From Megachile rotundata (taxonomy: Eukaryota > Arthropoda > Insecta > Hymenoptera > Megachilidae), in contig NC_134988.1 of NCBI RefSeq assembly GCF_050947335.1, positions 7,068,001 to 7,132,000 of the forward strand: a DNA stretch of 64,000 nucleotides, given 5' to 3'. Position numbers and translations under genes: made by a program. Positions 45,920-57,900 of the stretch are shown piece by piece. Below the pieces are notes generated by a model. That model did not search any database and was not told where the DNA came from. It worked only from the letters and a program-made list of their open reading frames with translations. How positions within the stretch are numbered: the first letter of the stretch is position 1; each line of letters begins with the position of its first letter.

Positions 45920-48900
45920 GTAAGCGTGATATGGAGGACATCGTTGACCCAGACTTTCCGGACTTTGTTTATTCGTCGGACTTGTTTGCATATCGATCGG
46001 AACATCACTCAGAGAGATAAACTGTAATAACGTAACATAACTTAACCTAGTTTAGATCTGTATGCATTACGATAATACGTACACTAAAAGTAACCAAGCT
46101 TTATACTGACTAACACGTTCTATAAATGCAACGTAACATGACTTAACCCAATTCAAACATAACCCTTAATTGGAGTAGGAAGAAGGAAATAAATAAATGT
46201 AATTTATATTATGAAAACACATTGACTATTTTATAAAATGATATTTGTTCTGTTTTGTTACTAACATTTAGTCTAACTTTGTCTAACGTGTACAATTATA
46301 AGGTAGTTTAAAGTAATCTACACAACATACGAGCTAATTTAAACTAACCTATACATATATACAACATATGAACATACATACATGGTCATACAACATATGA
46401 ACTCATCTAACATTAACTTATGCAGTGTAACTTAACTTAACGTTACGATATATAAGCTAATCGAACCTAACCTATATGACATGAAACCTAATCTACCCTA
46501 ACCTGCACAACATATGAATGCATCTAACCTAACCAATACACAATATAAGCTAATAAAAAATAATCTATATAGAATATAAGCTAAACTAATCAAACCTATA
46601 TAACATATCAGCCACATAACCTGTGACATAACCTGTACGATGTATGAGGTACTCTAACCTAGCCTGTGCACTGTATAAGTAAATTTAACCTAACCTACAC
46701 AACGTATGAAATAACTTAACTTACCCTATGGACCATATAAGTTAATCTAATCTAACCTGTACGATGTATGAGCTAATGTAACCTAACCTATACGATGTAT
46801 GAGCTAATCCAACTTAACCTATACACCATATGAGCTAATTTAACATCCCCTTTGCAACATATAAACTAATCAAACTGAACTTAATACAGATTTCAACTGA
46901 AATAAACAAACAAATCTTGAACGATAAATAATATCTTTCACTATTGAACACAACTTAACTTTAACATAATTTGATCCAGCCCAATTTACTCTAAACAACC
47001 TTACAATAAGTGGATTTTAATATATAACCAAATGTATGTACATAAAATGTTTGCAATAGGTCAACCAAAGTCAAAAGGATTCGATCCAGAAGTGTTCAAC
47101 ATGAAAGCAAACACGAAGCTGAGAAAACGCAACGAGGAATGGCGTGATGCCGTGTATGTGGACGATGCTCCTATAAACGGGCCAAATTTGTACGTGGTTC
47201 TCACGGGTTTCCACGATCCAGATATACTTGAGCAATTAATGGAAGCAGGAGTGCCTTTATTCTGTGTTATCAGGATCAAAAGACCCGAGGAACAACTCGA
47301 TCGAAATGTAGGAACCGGATTAATCGATCCTTTAGCAACACGAAAGTTGCAATTTTCTATACCGTATGAAGTCGACAAAATTGATCTGCTGAAATTTTGG
47401 ACAACGGTCGAGAAACGATGGATGGATCCTCAGAATCACCCTGACTTCTGTGACATTGCACTCGTCACGTTCTGTCCACCGAATTTGCCAAGGTCGTGCG
47501 CCGACGAATGCGAGACCGTCAAAACAATAGTCTACGACTCTGTGTCGCATTTCGTGTACGACGTCTACGATCTTCACCGACAACATACTAACTACCTGAA
47601 GAGTATGAAGGTCGACACGAACATCAGCAAAGTCGTTGAAGACAAAGTTGACATGAAGATTTACGAAGAATTCTTAGATGACGTGCCCGAGGAATGCGTC
47701 ACTGTACCACTGATACTATTCGCGATGCTGAAGCAAGTCGACACCCAGGAAGAAAACGATGTCGACGAAAAAGGAGATGCCGAGGAACAAACACCATCGT
47801 CGGATGACAAATCTGTCCTCCAATCTCCTGCCGACTTTGTTCGGCAAAAATTAACAGCTCTTAATCTCGAATTCGATTTGGACGAAGAGCAACGCAGGGA
47901 CAGCGAGCACCCAAATGAGATCGAGTTAATCCAAGGAGATTCTCTAAATGAAGTAATACGCTTCTTCCGCTCCACGACCTCGACCAACCTGATGGACGAC
48001 ATTTTACCCATCTTCCTGCACCCGAGCATCGGAATTTTTGATTCGCATCCGGAAATTTCTGAACAGAAACGCGCAGAGTACTCCCGTCACATAGATGAAA
48101 CGAGAGCGTACTTCTTCGATAGAATCAGCCACGAAGAGGTCAAACACTACTTGCATATTCTGGTGCTCGACAGAATGATATTCGGGCCATACAGAGCTGA
48201 AGGAAGTTCGTCGGAGAAGGGAATAGATTTACAAGATTCGATGACTTCGTTGAGGCGCAGTAAGTCCCTTGAGCTAACCTCGAAATCTGGGGAGAAGGTT
48301 CGTTTCTACAGCGACGGGAACATCGACTACGGCAAGGTCGTGCCGGCCTTCGTCAAGTATGCTCCTCTGTTCGACCTAATCGATCCTAGGGAATTACTAT
48401 CACCGGGGTATTTAAAGGAACGCGTATTCTCGAAGAGGAGAGGTTGGAGTCTGGAGATCTACGACGAAGTCGAGGCACTCTCGACGCCCATTTTTCTGCA
48501 GATTCTTTACGAGTGTCTCCAGACGTACGATCACATCGAGTCGAGGTACTTCGAACCGACGGATTCGCTGTTGCTGTATTTCGGATGCAAGAGGATAGTT
48601 AATGGAGTGCACCAGGAGCAGAGGATGAACAGCATTCGAACGCCAGTTCGCCTCCATGACTTTACCGAATACGTGGTACCTGAAGAAGCGGAGTGGATAC
48701 GTCGAGAGGAAGCGATGTACATATGGGAGACGACCCAGTCGATCGAAAGATTGATGAGGAAAAGTGCCGAGATGTACGACGAGACGCTGCTGTTCCGCGA
48801 CGAAGACTTCATTTTGCCTGGATCATTGAAGGCTAGGGATCTTGAGAAACGGCAGGATTTCCGGCAACAAAAACGGACTTTGGAAATAGGTGATCAGAGT

Positions 48901-51900
48901 GAGTTGAAAGAGTATTGATGTACCTTGTGGATTTGCTGAACTTCTTTATTTAGATTTTAGGGAACAGTACGTGTGACAGGGTATCTGCATAGTGTATTAT
49001 GCTCTCAGACTATTCTAATAACCCACTAAGGGTATTATTTCAGTATTTTACTGTATTACTATAGTACCATAATACTACTATTACTATAATACTATTACTA
49101 TTACTATTAGTATTACTATTAGTACTACTATTACTATTACTATTACTATCACTATCACTATCACTATCACTATCACTGTCACTGTCACTGTCACTGTCAC
49201 TGTCACTGTCACTGTCACTATTACTATTACTATTACTATTACTATTACTATCACTGTAATTATACTGTATTTCTATAACACTACTATTCTGTCATTTTTC
49301 TATTCAACTACGCCATTACACTACAATTTCAGTACAGTACTATACTTCCCTGCTAATATTCTACTATTCCTCTATTACAGAAATCCATTAATCCATTATC
49401 TATCTATTCCTATTCAATATATAATAATATTCAACTATTCTACTATATCACTATTCTGCTCTTCCACGATTCTCCTATTTCATTATCCCACTATCCTACT
49501 ATCTTACTATCCTATTATCCCACTATCCCACTATTCTATTATTTCACTATCCAATATCCTACTAATTCATTATTCTACTATCCCCTATTGTACGATTCAA
49601 CTATTCCAATAACCTACTATTTCACTATTCTACTATATTACTATTCTACTCGACTACTATTCTACTCATATACTATTCTATTATTCTACTATTCTCCTAT
49701 TCAACCATTCTACTATTTTACTATTCTGTGTTTCCACTATTCTACTATTCTACTATCGCATTATTCCGTTGTACCACTATTCCACTGTTCTACTACACTA
49801 CTATTCTAATATTTTACTATTCTATTAATCTACTATGCTGCTACACTACCATAGTACTATACAAGTATTATTACGGTACTTCACCTTACTGTTATTCTAC
49901 TCTTTCATGATATTACTATAATTGCATAATTGTATTACAGTTACGCTATTGCAATGTTTCATTATGGTACTCTAACTGTATAACCATATTACTGTAGCAT
50001 TATTGTAATATTTCACTTTACTACTATACTATTATACTACTATACTATTATATTACTATACTAATTTACTACTGTATTACTGTGATGCTATACTACTATA
50101 CTACTATACTGCTATACTGCTATACTGCTATACTGCTGTACTGCTATACTATTATACTGCTATACTGCTATACTGCTGTACTACTATACTACTATATTGC
50201 TATACGGCTATACTGCTATACTATTATACTGCTATACTGCTATACTGCTATACTGCTGTACTACTATACTACTATACTACTATACTGCTATACGGCTATA
50301 CTGCTATACTACTATACTACTATGCTGCTATACTACTATACTACTATACTACTATACTACTATACTACTATACTACCATTCAACTATTCAACTAATCTTC
50401 TATTCCACAATTCTACTATACTTCTGTACTACCATAATACTATACTGCTGCACTACTACTCCATTATTTTACAATTCTACCCTACTCTGTCTCTCTCTTG
50501 TTGTATCTATTCTTTGCCCACGTCTAAGTGCCTGCTGGGATGTCTTATTGACGAGTCCACCAGCAGGCCCCTGACTTGCTAGCTGAACCGCCAAAGTATA
50601 ATATTTGAAGTTCACATTCGACTTCGCGATTCTGCTGGTAAACTAGTGATCACTATAACTATAGAATGCGCATCATAAATCAAATACGTTTCGTTTTTCT
50701 TTACACAGCCTCCACTTCCGTTGAGGAGTCGGTAGAAAGTTCAAAGAAGAAGAAGAAGAAAAGAGCCAACGAGAAACCTAGCTCGATGTCAAGCGCAGAC
50801 GTACGATTTTCTTTAACTAAGAGACAAAGCGCACCGGTTGATACCGTTGAAAAGGAGAATGTTTATGAGTTCGTAGGCTACGATCTTGGCAGGCTACGTG
50901 TTCAAATCACGAACACCAAGAAAACCTTCTACTCGGCCGATGGTACTTTGGTACAAGTGGAAATGGACGACTGGCTTTACAAGGACAAAGATCTACGGAT
51001 TACGGTCACTGTGCATGATTACAGTTTACGATTGTTTCAGCGAATTAATAACAGCGCTCGGGAAAGCAGCAAAATGTTTCATTTAACGACTGAAGCTGGG
51101 ATTATACTCGCTTTCGAGAAATTCTTCCTGCCACCTTGTTAGTGCTGCACCATTATTACCTTTTTATCATTCAGAATATTTTAATCGTTTAAAATAGTAT
51201 TAATATGTTATTCTTGTTACTATATTCTTGTGGTGAATAGTTTTGTTCGCTTTCTAGAATTTAGATTAAACGCTGTTATTTCTATGTGTAGATTCATTTA
51301 GGGGGTTGAGGTTATGTCGCATGATTGCGTTTCTGTGTTTTGTAATTTGAAGTGTATTCTATTTCTCGCCACCTTGGGAATGTACTTACAGCATTCCGGA
51401 GTTTGAAGGTTTCTACCGGAAGTCTAAGTGCGAAGGTTCTGAAATATCGAAGTTATAGAAGTTTGTGCACGGAATTCAAATGTCCCAAATCCCAAAATTC
51501 TCATATTCTAAAACACATAAATCTTAAAATTTCAGAATCCCAAAATCAGGAGTTCAAAGTCACAAAATTCCCATATTGTAAAATTACGAAATCTTAAGAT
51601 TCTACAACTCCAAAATTCCAAAGTCCCCAAATTGTAGAGTCTAAAACTACCAAAGATGGAAAGCTGCAAAGTTTAAAAATTCTGAAGTCCCTAAATTCTA
51701 ACACCGTTCAGTCACAAGGTTCTAACATCTTAGAGTTCCAAAATCCTCAAATTCCAATGTTTCAAAATCACCAAGGTTCCACAATGTCAAGGTTCCCACA
51801 TTCTCATATTTCGGAATTTTGAAGTCACAGAATTCAAAAATTCCAAAGTCTCAAAGTCCCAAGGTCCCAAAATCCCAAGTTCCCCAAATCCCAAGGTCCC

Positions 51901-54900
51901 CAAATCCCAAAGTCCCCAAATTCCAAGGTCCCCAAATCCCAAAGTCCCCAAATTCCAAGGTCCCCAAATTCCAAGGTCCCAAAATCCCAAGGTCCCCCAA
52001 TTCCAAGGTTCCAAAATCCCAAGGTCCCAAAATCCCAAGGTCCCAAAATCCCAAGGTCCCCCAATTCCAAGGTCCCCAAATTCCAAAGTCCCAAAATCCC
52101 AAGGACCCCCAATTCCAAGGTTCCAAAATCCCAAGGACCCCAAATTTCGAGGTCCCCCAATTCCAAGGTTTCAAAATCCCAAGGACCCCAAATTCCAAGG
52201 TCCCCAAATCCCAAGGTCCCAAAATCCCAAGGTCCCCAAATTCCAAGGTCCCAAAATCCCAAGGTCCCCCAATTCCAAGGTTCCAAAATCCCAAGGTCCC
52301 CAAATTCCAAGGTCCCCCAATTCCAAGGTCCCAAAATCCCAAGGTCCCCCAATTCCAAGGTTCCAAAATCCCAAGGTCCCCAAATTCCAAAATCCCAAAA
52401 TCCCAAGGACCCAAGGACCCAAAATTCCAAAATATCAAAGTTCCTATACTCTAAAATCCCGAAATCTCGGAATCCCAAAGTCCCAATATCTCAAAATTGC
52501 AAAATTCCAAAATTGCAGAATTCCAAAATTCCCAAATCCCAAAACCTCAACATCCCCATATTCCAAAATCCCAGAACCTCGCTGTCCCAGAATCCCAAAA
52601 TCCCGCAACTATAAATCCTAAAGTCCCAAAGTACCTAACACTTAAAATTCCAAATCCCCAACTTCTCTGCGTCGCAAAAATAATTTGACTAATTTAAAAA
52701 TAGACTTATTAAAAATTTAATATATATTATACACTTATGAACATAACATTGTATTATCTTCACATTATTTAGACGAAGACAGGAGTTCTCACAAGCAGTT
52801 TTGCCAGAACATGAACGTCCATTTTAAAGCGTCATGGCCGACCGGTCTGCTGATAGAACCAATCACTGGTACCGAATCAGATGATCCATTTTACATTTGT
52901 CAGTCTTACGTCACGTCGAGAGGATACGGGAACATCAACGGCGTCCATGAAGTTTGTAGAAAGTTTTTGAGAAATGGCACCATTTTGAAGTATCTCGACG
53001 ATGGGCAAATTATCGTTCTTCGTCCTAATGGGGTCGTCGTAACTTGTACGGCCTTCGAGAAGCTCCGATTTGAAGATTCCGATAGCCATAATGATGAGAC
53101 CAACTTTCAGAGAGGTTGGTACAAGCATTTTTGTCTGTTAAACTTCTTTAAAGCGCGGAAAATGGGTTATGTTTTAGAATAGGATAGGTTTTATAACCTA
53201 TCATGTAATATAGGTTAGGTTATGTAATATATTTATTATAAGACAAGGTTCGATATTTTCTAGAAGATAAGTTAAGTTATGGTGAATGTTTATTGTAAAA
53301 TAAGAGTACGTTATATTTTTGCTATAAGTCAGATTAGGTTATATGTACATAAGCATATATTTACTGTAAGATAGATTATGTTATATGCTTGTTAAACATA
53401 TTATTAATAGTGTATAATAAGTTAGGTTGTGTTATATATTTACTGAAGGACAGGTTATGTCATATGTTCACTGTAAAAGGTGTGGTTAGGTTATATTGCT
53501 ATAACTTAGATAAGGTTTTGCGTTCACTGAGATATACATACATAGGCTCATGCTATATGTTTGCTGTAAGATAATTCAAGTTACATTATGTAAGATAGGT
53601 TAGGTTATAATGAACGCGTACTACAAGATAGGTTAGGTTGTTTACTATAACATAAGTTCAGTTACGTTATATATTTACAGTAAGATATGTTGAGTTATAT
53701 TATATGTTTACTGTAAGATAAGTTAGGTTATGTTGTATATTTATTGAAAGATATGTTAGGTTATGTTTATTGAAGGGTAAATTGTATGTTTATTGAAGGG
53801 TAAGTTAGGTTATGTTTATTGCAAGATAAGTTAGGTTATATTATACATCTGTCCTACTATAAGTTAGGTTCTATAAAACGGACTTTATATGTTTCTCATA
53901 AAAAGAATTCGTTCAGGTAAGGCGTATATTGTAAGATAAATTAAGTTGAATCTTACTCCTGAACAAATTGAATCACTGTAAGAAAAACGCTTCTCAAACT
54001 GAAAAGACCTTATTAAAAACGAGGATTGTAACTTTAAAGGTGACAGATCGAGCAGAGGAACGAAGCTTCTTAAAACTAAGAGAAAATCATCGAGTTTGCT
54101 GAAGACTCAACTGGCTAAAGTAGTCGAAGCACCATCTACACGGTTACAACAGAAAGATTTCGTAAAACTCGAACTTCACAAATTCTTAATTACAAACGTT
54201 ACAACAAATTTCATAAACTTGAAAAAATATTACTTAAGTAAAAACCAATTACAGTCACTCGATAATGCCCTGCCATATAACTTCCCATGTCACCAATCTA
54301 CATCACACTTGACTCAGACCTCCATGAATGCATGATTATATTACATGTAACACATTCGATTCCAGAGTAATTGGTGAAAACCAATTACAGTCACTCGATA
54401 ATGCCCTGTCATATAACTTCCCATGTCACCAATCTACATCACACTTGACTCAGACCTCCATGAATGCATGATTATATTACATGTAACACATTCGATTCCA
54501 GAGTAATTGGTAAAAACCAATTACAGTCACTCGATAATGCCCTGTCATGTAACTTCCCATGTCACCAATCTACATCACACTTGACTCAGACCTCCATGAA
54601 TGCATGATTATATTACATGTAACACATTCGATTCCAGAGTAATTGGTGAAAACCAATTACAGTCACTCGATAATGCCCTGTCATATAACTTCCCATGTCA
54701 CCAATCTACATCACACTTAGAACTCCATAAATGCATGATTATATTACATTTAACACGTTCGATCCCAGAGTATCAAATGCATACGTATGCACCCATGCGA
54801 AGTGTATAATATGACACAGTTATTCTGAAGGTGTTAACTCGCACGATTGGTGATGAAATGACGCATCTCATCGATGTTCAATAGTTCAATGTTTCTTGAG

Positions 54901-57900
54901 ACGAGTTCTAAAGCCCTGAAATTGAGGAGTTATCGAGTGGCTGTATCCATTGCGATACGTCAATTCTCCTGTCACCGTTTTCACCGATCGATCGAACATC
55001 ATGTGTCCTCAGAATCATGACAGTGTCTTGTCAGTGGATGACACGACGGTCAAAGTGTTACGGTACACGGTGCTGGATCACGATGGTAGATGGTACGAGG
55101 TGGCCGACGACTTGGTCGTAAGCGAACACCATCGATTACTCGTGAGGACAGCGTCCGACTACGAGGTAGACGAGAAATTCACACGTCGAGCTGACGGCAC
55201 CAACATGTTGCTGAATTCTAATGGGGAATTGATTGTCGAATTCCCTGGTAACTTCTTGTCACTTTGTTAAACACTAGCTTTTTAAGGTCCTGTTTGGACA
55301 GTGTCGTTTGAGGCGGTTTAACTCTTGAACTAAGGACTCTTAATTTGTGGATTTTTAGTTTCTCAAATTTGGATAATTTTAAGAATGTTTACAATTTTAG
55401 AAATTTCTAAAATTTGAAGTGTTGAGAATTTTTTTAAAATTGATAATTTGATAAATTTTTGAGAATTACGAAAATTACTAGAATTGCACAAATTTTTTAA
55501 ATTTAAAATATTTTGAGAATTTTTGGAAATTCTTATGTTATGAAAACTAAAGTTTGTTAAATTGTTAAAATCTATGAAATCTATGAATTAAAAGGGTTTA
55601 TAAAATTTCTCAAAGTTAAAAGAATCATTAAAGTTACAAATATTACAAAATTTATAAAAATGACAAAATTTATCAGAATAATAAAACCCATAAAATTCAT
55701 AAAATCCACAAAACCCATAAAATTCATAAAATCCAAAAAACTCACAAAATCCATAAAATCCACAAAATCCACAAAATTCACAAAATCTACAAAATCCACA
55801 AAATTTAAAAAATTCACAAAATCTACAAAACCCACAAAATCTGTAAAACTCACAAAATCCACAAAATCTACAAAATTCATAAAATTCCCAAAATCCCCAT
55901 AATTTAAAAAATTCACAAATTCCATAAAATTCATAAAATCCCCAAAATCCACAAAATCCACAAAATTTATAAAATCCACAAAATGCACAAAACTCAAAAA
56001 ATGAATCAAATATGTAGGATATATAAAATATGTGAAATTGCTCAAATTTCCAGTATTTATTCAATTTTGTAACTGAACAAAATTTATATGATTTATACTT
56101 ACTCTTTAAGGTACAATATTATGCATCGATTCACGCCTGCACAGCGTAAAACGTTTTCTCGGAACGTATGCGAAAGCCAAGTTCATAAACTTTCATCCCA
56201 ACTTTCCTCATCTCAACTATACTTTGTTTGGTCGTTGAATACACTTGCCACGAACATTCGAGAAACCAGTGACAAGCAAATTCTTCTCTGTCTTTTTCCT
56301 AAATTTCTTTGGTCTTTGATTTGCTTATCCTGATATTCTCAACAAAATTCGAGAGCAACTGACTTTGCTACAAAATAAAATTTAAAGAAACAGCACAGAT
56401 TTTGATAGAGAAATAGGATTGATGGAATTTCAATATGGCTGAAATGGATTATTTATTAAAAATTATGTCAATTAATGTAGGTTGTAACAATTCTATTCAT
56501 GAAGTTATGATAAACTAAACAACAACCTAGTTTAGCTTAATTATTATTAATTAAAACTACTCGATTTAGTGGATTATAAAAATTACCCAATTGAGGTTAT
56601 AGTAGTTTTGTAGGTTATGACAATTATTTGAGGTTATGTAATTCGCAGAAGACTATAATCAAAGAGTAGATATAACAAGAGCCGACACTAGACAAGGAAA
56701 CCTACCTCCTAGAGAGAAACAGAGACTACAACCAATTTAAATGCCCAAAACAAAAGAATCGGGGGTGCGCATGCGCATAGTGTAGAAGTATGGCGGTCGA
56801 AAAAGAATAGTTTAAACCTGCATATTCACCAGTAATTTATTTGTAATAAATATTTTGTCATATCTCTGTAACACATTCATCTGTAATTTCTTGTGATATA
56901 TAGTTTTTCATTTTCTTAGAAGTTATTTGTAATAATCATTTCCGCAATACATATTCTTCAAATATATTTTGTAGAGCAATCATTTTGGTATATTCTTTTC
57001 TTTTTCAACTTTTACGCCGTAAAATTGGTAAAAATACCTCAAAAGACAATATTAGTAACATACAGAAAATTTATTACAAGTATATTCCAAATTATTGGAG
57101 ATTGACATGAAAGTAGTTTTGCTAGATTTAAATTTCCCGCTCATTTGTACAACCAATTTAAAGGGACAGTTTTCAAAGGTGCCGACAGAAAGTATCGCCT
57201 CTGTGTTATAAAAATAGATATTTTTAATAATTTATAGCATACACCATATCGCCACAAAGTTACCAGATTAATAATGTTTAGGATTTGTCGAACTTCCCCG
57301 ATACACCCTATAAAATGAAATTATCAGTCATGCTAAGGTTGAAACATTTTACGGCTACATAAAAACGCGGTCTCTCGTGGGTGGAAGTTCCCTGGGTCAG
57401 AAAAGTTTGCTCCATTTTCGATAATGTCGATTTTAATACAACCGTGGGAGCCTTAAGTGCTTTTAAATTCATTACTTCTCGAAGTGGCTCGAGCGAGTTC
57501 TCGAAGAGCGGTTATTTGGTCGCTGATAATGTGCATTCCCTTTAAATTCTAGAAAGGAAAAAGAAAACATACAAATTTCTATGAAAATACAATTATATTT
57601 TACAAAATATAATATCTACTCATATTATAATTGATATTACTTGCTGAATTCTATGTGGTAATAATACCCTCATGGGTTTGATGCTGTATATTCTACTGTT
57701 CATAGTTTACAATGAAAATTTTTTTTGTAGTCGTTCAGAGAACTTGTTTATAGTGTGGACCCTAATGCACTGATTTAAGGGGACGTCATTAGAGTCTACA
57801 GGGCCCTGGGCAAAATTATATTGCTGAGGTTAAAATGTGTATTGAATACATTTTAGATATAAATATCTTGTAAACAATATTATGGATGAATATTAAGTAT

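Noticed and set aside
45920..46020. Continuation of the first SPAG17 frame to a stop at 46020
   Set aside because: A strong donor at 45920 joins in exact phase to 47060, where family homology continues; the tail has none.
47032..47059. ATG at 47032 as an independent gene start
   Set aside because: The sequence before 47060 is a splice acceptor tract; the split Gly codon and family alignment link it to exon 1.
51819..52478. Large open frames of about 195-214 codons on both strands
   Set aside because: They are translations of the 15-16-bp CCCAAGGT repeat, with low-complexity periodic peptides, and lie inside SPAG17 intron 3.
55581..56064. Overlapping Phe/Asp- and Lys-rich frames
   Set aside because: Translation of a 9-bp AAAATCCAC repeat.
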